Both the position numbers and the translations under genes were made by a program. Under the pieces are notes generated by a model that was given only the letters and a program-made list of their open reading frames with translations, did no database searches and was not told where the DNA came from. 64,000 nt of DNA. Origin: Parascedosporium putredinis (Eukaryota > Ascomycota > Sordariomycetes > Microascales > Microascaceae). The DNA lies in NCBI GenBank assembly GCA_949357655.1, contig CASHTG010000005.1, positions 372,001 through 436,000 of the forward strand, written 5' to 3'. This document shows positions 35,441 to 47,506 of the stretch, one piece after another (within the stretch, counting starts at the first letter, position 1; every line of letters begins with the position of its first letter).

Positions 35441-38400
35441 TCATTGTCCACGATCAAGGGGTAGCTTCAAACTCTTCGCCGCGTGGGTTATATCCGTCCC
35501 CCTCGTGTCCGTTGATCTCTCTTGAATACCGCTCGAGCTGGTCCGCAACATAGCTGTGCAAGCGGGGTCGACTTCGCGATTATGACCGTCGCCGTTGCGA
35601 TGGTCATCATCCTCATCGTCGTCATCAGCATCATTGTCCTCGTCGCGGATGCCTAATCCAACCGCCGACTGGGCATCCGACTGGTCGTAAAAGTCGCTGC
35701 GTACACCCATCGAGCGCGCAGTCGAAGCCCTCCGTAGTCTGGGCGGCTTGGAGTAGTTGAGGGTGTGGCGTCGGAACACCTCATCAAAGTAATAGTCAAG
35801 GCCAACCGAAGGAGTTCGGGGCGTCTGGGGAAGACGGCAACTCATTCTATAGAATGGTCAGTATCTCACTGTTAACACGCACATCCCATGCCCAGAGAAG
35901 AAGAAGAAGAAGTGGCGTAAAAGGGACGAAAACAAATCAGGACACCTTACCCAGTATCGTGAATCATCCTAGCTATGAGGCCCGTCCAGCCGCATTGATG
36001 AGTGGCACCGAGGCCGCGCCCCGAGTCTCCGTCAAACAGCTCGTAGAACCACAGGTAATCCTTCCAGTGTGGGTCAAAGTCGTACAGATCGTTTCCGCCA
36101 TTCATGCTCCGCCGGCCCTCGTCGTTGCGGGTGAAGAGGTGCTGGAGCCTGTGCTGCAGTTCCTCCGACACGTGGCCGAGATGCATGTAGTCGCCGCTGC
36201 CGGTGGGACACTCGACCTGGAACTCGGGCCCGTAAAGAGGTAGAAGCGTTGGAGAGCTTCTATGAGCAAGAAGTTGACGCAGAGCCAGATGGGACCGCGC
36301 CAGTTGCTGTTGCCGCCAAAGACGCCGCTATCGGAGTCGCCGGGCACGTACGAGACCTTGAATTCCTGGCCGTTGACATTCATCTGGAAGGGATTCTTTT
36401 CGTGGTGCTTGGAAAGCGAGCGAATGCCATGCTCCGAGAGGAATTCGTTGGGGTCCAGCATCTTGCGCAGAATCTTTCGAGTCGATCCTTGCTGACCATG
36501 GCCAAAAGAACCCTGTTTCCCTTGCCACGCTTGCGAATGCTCGCCATGTTGCGCTCCGCGATATCGCACCTGTTCTTGGTGAACCAGTCCACCCGCCTCT
36601 TGAACGAGGGCAACTTGTTGATCAACTCGGGCTCGAGTGTTAGCGTAGCGTACAAGGGAATCAAGCCAACGAGCGACCGGACGGGAAGCTGCTGGTTGTG
36701 GGGACCGCCCCAGGATATCGCGTCGTAGTAGAAGCCGTCTTCCTCGTTCCACAACGACTTTTCGTCCTTCTCGCCCGTCCTGAAAGTCATGGCATCGCTG
36801 ATGAAAATGAAGTGCTCGAAAAATTTGGACGCAATGTCCTCGTAGGTTCGGCGGTACTTGGCGAGCTCCAAGGCAATGTTGAGCATGCACAGGCAGTAAA
36901 ATGCCATCCATCCGGTGCTATCCGCCTGCTCGAGGGTGCCTCCGGTCGGCAGGGGTTCCGAGCGGTTAAAGATGCCGATATTGTCGAGGCCGAGGAAACC
37001 GCCTTCGAACAAATTCTTGCCCTCCATATCCTTTCGGTTGACCCACCAGGTAAAGTTCATCAGCAGCTTCTGGAAAACACGCTCGAGGAAGTCGAGGTCT
37101 TGGCGTCCATACATCTTGCGCTCCATCTTGAAGACACGGAACGTGGCCCAAGCATGCACGGGTGGGTTCACATCTTCGTAATCCCATTCGTATCTACCAG
37201 CGGTTGTTAGCATTGACCTCCCTGAGAGGGCCCCCGTTGAAGAGGGTACGGGAGGGACATCTTGGGGTACAGTTCACGAAATCGTAGAACAGGGGGAAGA
37301 AAGAAAGGCGGACAAACATACGCAGGAAGCTGCCCGTTGGGGTGGCAGTACCATTCTCTGGTGAATAGATCTAGCTGCTTCTTGGCAAAGTCTGGATCGA
37401 TCATGGCCAGAGTGATACAATGGAAAGCAGTATCCCAGACGGCGAAGAAGGGGTATTCCCACGAATCCGGCATGGAGAGAATGTCGTCGGCGTGCATATG
37501 TCTCCACCGCATGTTCCGTATCGCCTTGCGCTCTGGCGGAGGGGGCGGTTGGGTCGGGTCACCGTTGGCCCACTGGTCGTAGATGAAGTAATAGTGCTTT
37601 TGCACCACATCATTCCGGAGAACGCCTGGCGTTGGATGTTGCGCAAATCATCCGAAATGGGAAGGGGGCTAATTTTGTAGTAGAATTCGTCGGCTTCATC
37701 CTTGCGGGCGTCGATAATGTTGTCAAACTCTTCCTCGTCTAAAAAGCTATCGGTTCGCTTTGTGAGGCGGAATCGCACGACTATCAAGGAGCGCTGTTAG
37801 CTTGGGGATGAAGAAGGACCACCGCTAACCTTTGGCCGGCGCTCAGGAACACATTGCAAAGTGCATGGAGGCACTCAAGGAGGGGAAGAGGTTTTGGGCA
37901 GAGGAGGAGGGAAAACGAAGAAAGAAAGAAAAAAAAAAAAAAAAGACCCAGGGAAGAGATGGCCAAGAAAATGCACACATACCTGCACACTCGCCGGGAA
38001 GCACGCCGCCGTCGTCGGTGAACTGGTACCAAGCGGCGCACTTGGTTCCCTTTTGGGCGGGGTTGATGGCGCCCTTTTCCTTTCCGACGACATGGCGGTG
38101 GAAAGCGTCCTTGACGTATGGCACTTTGTTCTTGCCCTCGTAGAGAAGTTCAAAATTGGTGTCATTTTCGGTAAAGAGCATCTCCGGGAGGACGTCGTTG
38201 CCGCTGGAGCCGACGCCGGGGAGGGCGACAAGAGGACGTAGCGGTCGCCGAGTTTGTGGTGGCGAGCCTTGGCCATATTTTCGGCGTAGGCTCCGATGGA
38301 GGGCTTGTCCTCCTCAGGCTCGCGGCCCCAGGCCCAAGTGTTGCGGAACCAAACGTGAGGGAGGATGTGGAGGGGGCAGGGTCGGGACCGCGATTCCAAG

Positions 38401-39520
38401 CGGTGACGCGAAAGAGGAGCTCATCGGGGTCGTTTTCTTCCTTGGCGGTCTCGATGAAGATGTCCCAGTACCTGTCTTCTTCAAAGATGCCTGTATCATA
38501 CAGCTGGTATTCCCTCTCGTCCTTTCCTCGCTTCGCGTTCTCGTCGATTAACTGCTGGTAGGGGAACTTTTTCTGGGGGTATTTATACAGGAATTTCATG
38601 TACGAGTGCTACACAATTATAGGTCAGCTACGAGCCTCGCGTAGGACGAGTCGGCATGGGGGAACGGAACGGGAAGAGGATGGCATAGGGGAATTTCGCA
38701 TACAGTCTAGAGGTTGTAAAAGGTTAGTGAAAAGGAGCTCCAAGCTGGCGGGGAAGGCCAGCAGCGCTGCGAAACGGGGGCGGGTCACTTACAGGAACGT
38801 TGTCAAGATGAAAATGCGCCTCCTTGACACTTTCGCCGTGGTTTCCCTGGGGGTTCGAAAGGCCAAACAGCCGCTCCTTTAAACGGTCACTACATACAGT
38901 TAGCCCTGATCAACATCTTTGTTTAACGCACCCTCTACCAAGTAAAGGTGAAAATTGGGGGAAAGTGATGGCGAGAGGGGGTTCACTCACTCCTCTTCGT
39001 TCCAAAAGCAAAGGCAACATTCATAAAAGTGTGGGTATCCGACACACCAGCGATACCGTCTTCGCCCCAGCGATAGGCGCGGGATTGGGCGTGGTCATGA
39101 GGGAAATCTGTCTCGAGCAAGACGAGAAAAACAAATCGTCGCAATGGTCAGCTTGCCAGGATTCGCCATGCCGACTTCGCGGGAGGGTTTGGAGCTCCAA
39201 TTGCTCCGATTCCGCACATAGAGAGAAAAAGGGTTTAAGGGAGAGACTTACGAGCCCAGGCATCGCCATTGGCGCTGTAATCCTCTCGAACTAGATTCCC
39301 AAGCTTCGGTCAGTATCCTATCCCCCGCGAAAAGCTTCTTCTCCAGCTTCCTCTCCAGTTCTCCTCCACGGGGCGCCCTCGCAGCAAACTCACCAGTGCC
39401 CCATTGCCTCTCAGGCACGTAGGGGCCCCACTTCTTCCAAAACTTGGTCCTCTCGCGGTCCTCCTTCAACCTCTGCTCCTCCTTGGTGAGGAAGTCGTCG
39501 CCATTGTGGTGGGCGGACAT
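35441..39520 (-). CDS. cytosolic GH63-like (MGH1-type) glycoside hydrolase family protein
   Basis: I reconstruct eight exons with introns 39291-39393, 39108-39251, 38890-38990, 38609-38792, 37781-37982, 37194-37321 and 35847-35950, all in phase. The start ATG is at 39520 ([20 protein letters not shown]). There is no signal peptide, unlike ER glucosidase I. Typical blocks are [32 protein letters not shown], the barrel segments GMMWCK and [50 protein letters not shown] and [17 protein letters not shown]. The tail is acidic ([12 protein letters not shown]). Six single missing bases are needed (near 39005, 38374, 38219, 37600, 36476 and 36235). The corrected protein is about 1039 residues. It resembles the uncharacterised yeast protein YMR196W and bacterial MGH-type GH63 enzymes. 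Substrate and activity are unknown. Confidence 0.87.
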
Positions 39521-40283
39521 GCTGCCGGGCGCCGGGGGCGGTTCGGGTTTCGCTTTTTGCTTTTTTCTCGTCTCGTTCGTTCTTGGGCGAGGGAGTGAGG
39601 GGCCGAGGATATTTGGGGGAAAGATTGGAGAGCAGGAGAAGCAGCTAGGCGAGTGTCGGTGTTGGGCGAAGCTCACGGCGGGCGGGTTCGAGCAAGAGAT
39701 AAGGGCCGGGAGATAAGCTTGTGACCGCCTAATACCTAATACTTGCCCGAAACGAAAAGCTCAACTAAGCAGGGGCTATAGTCCACGGAGCCGAGCGAGG
39801 GAAGAAGAAAAAGGTAAAAAAGATCAGGGTGGCAAATACAGGAAGAAAAAAACAGGAACCGAAGACGGCTTGGTGTGTGTAGCTCAGAAGTACACTCTAT
39901 CGGTTGGAAAGCGCAGGCCTACAAAATCAATCCAAAAGGAATAGATGTATATGGATGCTAGAGGGGAAAGACAATGGAGGAAGAAAAACCCCGGTGAGAA
40001 GGAAGGGAAAAGCAGGAAAAGAAGGGAGATTATTTTTTTCTCAACCTTCTCGGGTCACTTTTGAATCACGGTTACGGTGAAGAAAGAGATCAATGGCGAA
40101 GCGGGCAGAAACAGATTGGGAGCCCAAAATTGAACCATTGATAGCTTTGGCCCGGCCGCTGCCCGGTGAGCAAGCAGGAAGCTAGCGAGGGCGGAATAGG
40201 AAGGGGGTGGGGGGGTCGGAGGGGAGGAAAGGACTGGTTGGCTTGGAAGCAAGCAAGCTGGAGGCGGGCAGACAGCATTGAGC

Positions 40284-40305
40284 GGACTAGGACTAGGACT
40301 AGGAC
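40284..40305. repeat. hexamer tandem repeat (GGACTA x3)
   Basis: Three perfect copies of the hexamer followed by a diverged partial copy, in intergenic DNA. Confidence 0.85.
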
Positions 40306-40452
40306 CAGGGGCAGCAAGCAGCGAGCAGCAATGGGCAAGGAACAAGGAGCATGGGGCACAAAGGACGGACTTGCTGCTGCCGGATGACGTCTTCGCAGCT
40401 CCTCGCCGCCCCACTCTTTTCTCCGATGCGGGGCCCAGCACCAGAAAATTGC

Positions 40453-40491
40453 GAGCAGAGAGCAGAGAGCAGAGAGCAGAGAGCAGAGAGC
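40453..40491. repeat. heptamer tandem repeat (GAGCAGA x5)
   Basis: Five perfect copies of a 7-nt unit plus a partial one, in intergenic DNA. The unit length is not a multiple of three, so it is unlikely to be coding. Confidence 0.9.
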
Positions 40492-42908
40492 TTCCGTTTG
40501 CAGGGAACAGTTCCTACACCGAACAGCTCCGCTTGTCTCACAGTGCTCTCTTCTGTTTCCCTTTTTCGGTCCTGCATCAAATGTGAAGAAGGAAGAGGAA
40601 AGGAAAATGGCCACACTAGATCTACACGGATGAAGAAAATAGATTCACGGCGACGCTGTTGGGAAAACGAGATCCACCCGATAGATCAATACTTGCCGAC
40701 TTCAACACTCACCCGTCACTACACGACAGACCTCTCCTCAGTACCCTCGCCCGCCGAAGCTCAATCAATGCTCCAAAAAAGTGCGCCATCCCAGTGGCGG
40801 GATAGCAACCTCGAAAAGAGGGTGTCGAGCCAATCCCCCTGATCTCCCCTCCATTTCCAAGTTTAAACCCGCCTGCACCTACCCCTCTCGGGAAGCCAGA
40901 GTTTTTTTCTTCTCTCTCTTTTTTCAATTGAATTCTTAGTTCCTTTCGCTAGAGCGCAATGGATCGATCGAAGAAAAGGGGGCGGTGGGACGGTTAAAAA
41001 GAAACTCAAAGGCACAGCTTTTATCATACACTTGGCGCTCGCGCGAAACCTCCCCCACATGTTTAGTGCCCTTGTACAGGTGGTGGAAAACAAAGACAAA
41101 GATCATTTATCCTGTGAAACCTACGAAAAAGCCCGAGATTTCGAACAGGGAACACAAGCAAGAGTAGAAGAAAAAGAAGAAAGAGAAACACTGGTTCATC
41201 CTCGTTCCGCCAAACATGGCAACATGGCCCTGCCTCCCTCTTCTTTCCCAACGAACCTGTTCTCAGCCAAGCGCTGTTTGTTAGCTTGTCCCTTTCTTCA
41301 TTGCCCCGACTCAAGACTCGAGAGAAGATGCAGTTCGCAGGAGCTTCAACGCCCATGTCAACATGCACACCCTCGCCCAAGTCCTTGACGTATGTACAAG
41401 CCTCAAGAGCAGGGCGGGGGTTGATAAACCAACAGTCCCAGGGAGGGCGTCGTTAAAAATTCTCATCTCGACGTAGTGCAGGTCGCCCACCTTGCAGTAG
41501 ATCAAAGTTGATCTCGTTCCTCAAACCTCCGATCCAACCAAGCAAGCAAGCAAGCTTCTCCCCCGTCCCCCATGAACAAGCCCAGCTCCGCTACCCGAGC
41601 CCAGTTTCCTTGATTCTCGGCACACGAGTGCACCCGCTGCCCGTGCGCACCTTTGCCTTAAGAGTAGAATACTCGTAGCTGGCTCAATTGATCAATCTGA
41701 TTTGATGCGTCAAATTCCAATTGAGCTAATATTTCAAGTATTATTCTTACAAGGAAAACGAGCTCCATTCGTCTGCTTGTCACATGCATCCATGGATCTA
41801 TGTTTTCCTTGTGTCCGGGCACGTTTGCCCATTGTGTGGGCCCTCGTCTATTGTCTACATGGACGCATGGATGCGCCTACATCATCGCGCAGAGCACCCC
41901 TACCCCTCCGCTCTTCACGGTGCAAGAGCACCCCAGCCCGAACAAGAGAAGAAAAGCAAGGAGAACATAAGGACCAACCCGAAAAGAAAAATAACACCCC
42001 TCGCACGAGTTTTGACGTATTAGCTCCCACCCGAGATGAATATCACAAGCAAAGGAGACTGCCGGGGACGCGAGTCGGCGTTAAACAACTGAGCGTACAT
42101 GTAACCCCCAAACGTGCCACGAAAATGTAAAAGGGCGATAGAAAGCAAGACAGAGTCCAAAAAGGTTAATCCTTATTACAAGGGGTATATATTATGTTAC
42201 ATCAAGACATCATCGCGAAAGCCCTTGTCAGTGCTCGATGCAGTAGCATCCTTGGACTAGCGATCCCGTCAACGCACACTGCACCACACTGCACACATGT
42301 GGGAACGCTCAACATCCAGAGGCATGTATGTCGTTCTCTCTCTCTCTCTCTTCTCGCCATGTTTGCATCCATCCAGAAGAGGACATGACCTGGCTCTGAA
42401 TACATGGATGTCATGCCCCACAAGAGAAAACGGAAATAAAACATAGACAGAAAAACAAAACAAAGGCAACAAGCTCCAACGAATAAATAACCTTTTTGTC
42501 CTCTTGAGAGGCGCGTAGGGACGACACACGTGTGTATATCATCATGTAAATACTGTACTAGATAACCAAAAGCCAAAAAAAGCACTCTTAACCCACCAAT
42601 GCCTATCCTTCAAAGGACGTAGGCAAAAATCCCTGTCGTGTCCGGTCATATCCCAAAGATCTGAAATGATGGGGAGGAAACAAAATGATAAAATCAAAAG
42701 TCGATGGTAATGTCGGGGCGGCTGTTGTGTTACCGGTCCGGTATGTCTTCTTTGGCGTGTGTGCATGTGCACCCTGATAGGTGCCAGTGTTTTGTGACGG
42801 CTACATCGCCGAGAAAAGGCCTCGCTCGTTTTTTGTGTCTTTGTATCACAGGCCTCTCGCACTACAACGCGCGTCGCATCATAATCGTCTGGTGGCCATG
42901 GGAGCCTC

Positions 42909-45900
42909 TTAGCTCTTGGCGAACCAGGGAAACTTCTTCTTCCCCAGTTCCGTAGCACTGCCGCTCGGGGGCTCGACCTCGATACTCCTGTCGTAAATCT
43001 CCTACATTGTCAAGAGTCAGGTTAGCACACACATTTCCAATCTCTCTTTACAAGACGTTTCCGGCTTGTTGCCGGAGGACCATCTTTCGCCTCCCCCACC
43101 CCGCATCACGTACCTCGTCGTCCGCTGGCATCCTGCAGTCCAGGATGAGTTCCCTAGCGCTATCATGCTTGCCCAGTTTCCCATACGGCGTCCCCTGGCT
43201 CTTCATGATGGGCAAAATCACTTCGCCGAGCACTTCAAACTTCTTCCAGTTGATGCGATCCCCGTTGGGGCCCACCATCGTCTTGCTGCCCTCTTCCGCG
43301 CTGACCAGGTCGCGTCGGTGGAGGGGCACAAACGGGATCCGCGGCAACGGGGAATTCTCCCACGCCAGACGATACGCAAAGTGGCTCTTTGCGTACCCAT
43401 GAGAATGACGAGCCGCGCAAAGTTCTTTTGCACGTCGGCCGGCACCAGCGCTCGCGTCTGCGCCAGCCGGTGGACTGCTGTGCCGTTGATGCCTGCCAGC
43501 ACCGCCGCAAGACCATTGTAGTTGTTGAGCTGCCGCAGCTTCATCGCCACATTCATAAACTTCTCCAGCATCTGCGCGCGGTGCTTGGGCTTGTCGCGGA
43601 GGAGCACCATGTTCGCTACCCACTTGGCCACGTGGTTGAAGTGGTTAATCATGCGGTTCACGTTCTTGAGAGACCGGCACCTCTCCTTTTCCTCCGCCGA
43701 GAGCGCAACGTGCCGCACAAAGTCGCGGATCCGAATCGACGAAAACATGACCCAATCGATGCGCGTCATCTCCTCCGCTACCTCGCCATCCGGTATCGCC
43801 ATGAAGGAATGATAGCGCGCCTTGATCATCGGGAGGTGGCCCGTCGGCTCGAGCCTCATCGCTTGCCGCTCATACTCTTCGTACTGCTGGATCTGACTCT
43901 GACCCGTAAAGTTGCTGACCGTTGGGTCTACCGAGCCGAAACCTCCCGAAGCCGCGGATCCTCGTCGGTCGGCTGCCGCCGCCGCCTCGTCGTCGAGCCG
44001 TAGGCTGCTAATGCCGCTGAGCGTGTCCTTGAAACCACCCTTGCCGGGATCCTCGAGCGAGTCCGATTTGGCCCACCAGGTATCGTCGTCCTCCACCACG
44101 TTGAACTCGAGGTACCGCCGGATTTGCTGCGCCGAGGTGAAGAAGATGGGTTCCGTCGAGAGATGCTTGACAAATTCCAGGAGCTGCCGCTTCGTCGCGG
44201 GCCGTGCAAAATCCCCGGGTAGAGAGACACCCATTTGGCAACCACCTCAATCATGCGCAGCTGCGTTGCTGTCTTGGTCAAGTAGTGCGCCGAATGGTCA
44301 TCTCGCACGACATCCATTCGATCAAGAATGGCCGAGAAGAGCTGAAGGGGCGGGGCAAATTGGCGATAAAGGCACAAAAGGATGTCAGCGAACCCATGGT
44401 CGGCCTTGGTCATGCGCGGCGCGACGAGGCGGTCGACGAGGTCGTCGAAGCTCACGCCCGCAGCCTTGGCCGGCTTCTCTTGTAGGGTGTCGTCGTTGCG
44501 CTGCAAGATGGGTATGTCGTCGGAGTACCGGTACGACTCGCCGTCGGACTCGTCCATGTCTAAAAAGGTGTTGTGGGCAGCCAGGTCCAGCCTGATGCCT
44601 GGGGTGCGTAATTGGTTCGAGACGCTCTGCGACGAGCCCCCATCGGCGGGGTCAGAACCGTTGAGCGAATTAGACGAGGGCGCGGGGTTGAGGTCCAGGC
44701 GGGGGCTGCGCGAAGAACCTTGACGATACTGATCGCTCGAGATCGGGGATTCGGAAAACCGCGTAGAAGCGACAAGTCAGAGCTTGCTCGGCTATGCTTG
44801 CTTTGTTGGCTGAGGGGCCGGCCGGTCTTGGGGTCGACGGGTGTATCAAGTTGGGCGACGGATGCCGCGCGGCGACGCGACGCACCACCTTCGGCAGAAG
44901 CTTCTGGTACAAACCCCGAGAAAAAGTCAATTGAGGAAAATTACGACAAGCAAACAATCATCACGGGTTCAGGTTCAGGACAGAGAGATGGGATAGAGAA
45001 TAGAGAATAGAGGATCGAGGATAGAGGGGGCTGGTGGTTGTGATAAAAGGGAGGATTCGCGGGGAAGGGAATGAGATGTCAGACAGGTGTAAGCACACTA
45101 GTCCAGTTATTTTTCGTGGTCTGGTATTTTTCCACCCCTTGGCGGCTCTTTCCGCCAGGTGTCGTTCATGGCAAAGAATGCGGGAGCACGCGGAAAAGTA
45201 ATGGAAGGGAGCGGGCAAGGCGTGAGCATTAGCCGGGAAGGGGAAGTAGGAGGCAAGGGGGTGAAGGAGCTGAGGGGAATGGAACGTGGGAAAAAAGGTG
45301 TGGGTGGTATGTGAGCGTAGGTAGCGTGTAGTTGGTTCATGTGGCTCCATGTAGATAGGCGCATAACAATTGACCAAATCCATGCCATGTACGTGTGTGT
45401 GCGAATGCGAAAGCCGCCGCACCCGCACTCGCACCTGCACCACGCACAGCACACCACGCACTGCACACCACACACTCCGCTTCACGCATCTCGCATCTCG
45501 CATCTCGCATCTACACACACCAAACGTCAAACAACATACCTTTGCGGTTCGCAATTACGGTGCGAAGAATGGTGTTGAGGCATGCGCGAGAATGTTCCGG
45601 CTTCTTCGATGAGATGTTGTAGTTGGCCACGCAAGCCTTGAAGAAGTCGTGACTAGCCATGCCCTCAGCGTCGACCTGTCTAGCGTTTTCTGAAGCATCA
45701 CACTTGCACGCAACGAGAATCGAGGGGAGCCCCGAGTTTGTCAAAGCAGCTGCAATCCACCGAGTCCAATTGCCATGATTAGCGAAACAGTCGTCACAAA
45801 AGGCAAATGCGTGATGAGAGAGAAGAACGAGAGGAAGAAAAAAGGAAGAAAAAAAGGGCAGGCAATTTTTCGTACAATGGACGGGCAACGAAGCCATCTA

Positions 45901-46820
45901 TTTGTACGAGAGCTGAGGATGAAGGATTGGGCCAATGGTGTCAGGATCATGGCTTGGGTGGAGAGGGACCAATCTCATCGTGAAAACTGTGGCAGCGGGC
46001 CACTTCACGGGCCAACCACCGACGAGCCCAAGGTCGGAATTTTCATCCAGTTGCGCGACTAGCGCACGCAACCATGGGTATAGGATGCGTTGTATAAGGG
46101 TCTTCAAACAAAGAAAGGAAGAACGGAGGGAATAAAGGTAGCACTACCGAGGTAGCTGGGACTCGTTTCCACGACACGCAATGAACAAGGGGGTAGGGTC
46201 GAACTCCAATTCCTTAACACAGGGTGATATACAGGAAAAGTTCGGAATCGGGATATATATACACTCGTATATATATATATATATATATAGATATATATAA
46301 TATAGATATCCATTATATCAAGGGCAGCCAACGTGGAGGGGAGCCTCTCTCCATCTTTCCCCAAAACTCGGTCCGCGGAATAAACGAGAAATGACTTACC
46401 CAACGTCCGCGGTAAATCCATAATTGTTTCCTTGTTCGTTACATCATACAATATTAGGGCGCCATCAACCCTCGGCAAGATATGGCCATTGATCTGCTTC
46501 GGCCACTGTATGGGCTGGGAAGGGGCCATGTCAAAGTGTTCGAGGTCGAGCTCGAGGAGAGTCACGGCATAGTTTTGGTTGTCGATAATCATGCGCAGGT
46601 TCGACGAGTTTGATATCGGGGGCCGCGATAAGCCTAGGACGCGCTGGACGAAGGACGACTTGCCCACGCCTCGGGCGCCGATGATGGCAATATTAAGCGC
46701 CTCCATGCTCAAATTGGGTGACGAGCCGGAGAGGCGAGCTGTTGGTGTCGAAGGTGACGTCGCTGTTGATGACTGCTGTTTGTCGGGTGGCGGAGGGTTC
46801 AGGTTAGTCCTGTACACCAT
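42909..46820 (-). CDS. Ras guanine-nucleotide exchange factor with N-terminal Ras-like GTPase domain
   Basis: Exons are 46400-46820, 45540-45749, 43114-44903 and 42909-43001, all joining in phase. The corrected length is about 838 residues. From MVYRTNLNPPPP, a Ras-like domain follows: P-loop GARGVGKS (residues 48-55), LILYDVTNKE, then VACKCD in place of NKxD, and SSKK. A Ser-rich linker leads to the RasGEF N-module (FDDLVDRLVAPRM) and the catalytic RasGEF domain: EEMTRIDWVMFSSI, NVNRMINHFNHVAKWV, RQLNNYNGLAAVLAGINGTA and ENSPLPRIPFVPLHRRDLVS. It ends KKKFPWFAKS. Such proteins load Ras with GTP. Three single missing bases are needed (near 44767, 44214 and 43389). Two introns are very long (636 and 650 nt). 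The true start may lie further upstream in the exon at 47507-48745. Confidence 0.9.
45485..45512. repeat. heptamer tandem repeat (CGCATCT x4) in a RasGEF intron
   Basis: Four perfect 7-nt copies within the 636-nt intron 44904-45539, next to a CA/GCAC-rich stretch. Confidence 0.9.
46268..46302. repeat. AT dinucleotide repeat in a RasGEF intron
   Basis: A TA/AT run with small interruptions inside the 650-nt intron 45750-46399. Confidence 0.9.
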
Positions 46821-47506
46821 CTTACGATGACCGTATAATAGAGGTTTGGTTCGTGTGAGTGGGCAAAGATAACAGGGGGTGTGATGCGAGGACAATTGAA
46901 GAAAGTTCCGTAAGAAAGGAAGGAAATAAATAGGGTAAAGAAGCTATTCGGACAAGAGATGACGAGTCGTCCCAGCCACGCAGCATCGATCCCTATGCAC
47001 TCCTAGCATTAAAGCAGGGCAGGGCGGTATTATCAACCGAAGGCAAGGGGATGAAGGTGATAGGGTCAAAAATTCGGAATGAGCCACTCCGTTCAAAGCT
47101 GGGGACGTGGCCTCAGGGTCCCCCGAAACACAAGTGGAGGGCAAGGCAAAAAGAAAAAGAGAAAAAAAAAAAAGGCAAGAAACGCGAATTCTGAAGGGGC
47201 AAGCTATTCATGCGGGGTAGTGCCCCGGAGGTGGTTCATCCACAGAGAGAAAAGGAAAAAAGAGTTTCGGCGCGGGGGCCACCTGTCAACTGCTCGAGGA
47301 ATAGCACTTGAGGGAAGCAAAAGGGTAAGGGGTAAGGAGAAAAGAAAAAGAGAGCCCAAGGATCAAGACCAATTGGGCATAGGCGGTGTTTGGAAAACAC
47401 GAGGTGCCTAGTGCACTAACTACTAGTGCAGAATGGGGACAAAGGCGCGAGAATTATAGAGAGGGGAGGGGCAGCTAAAAAAGGATCGACGTGGGCTTGA
47501 ACTCAC

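Larger units (their letters stand above)
39521..42908. other. 3.4 kb intergenic region with short tandem repeats
   Basis: It lies between two minus-strand genes: the GH63-like start side and the RasGEF 3' side. No coding region is recognisable. It contains G-rich runs at 40203-40226, a hexamer repeat at 40284-40305 and a heptamer repeat at 40453-40491. The left part should include the GH63-like promoter. Confidence 0.55.

Noticed and set aside
39868..39915. A-box-like TAGCTCAGAAG resembling a tRNA D-arm
   Set aside because: No B box, acceptor stem or anticodon arm at the right distance.
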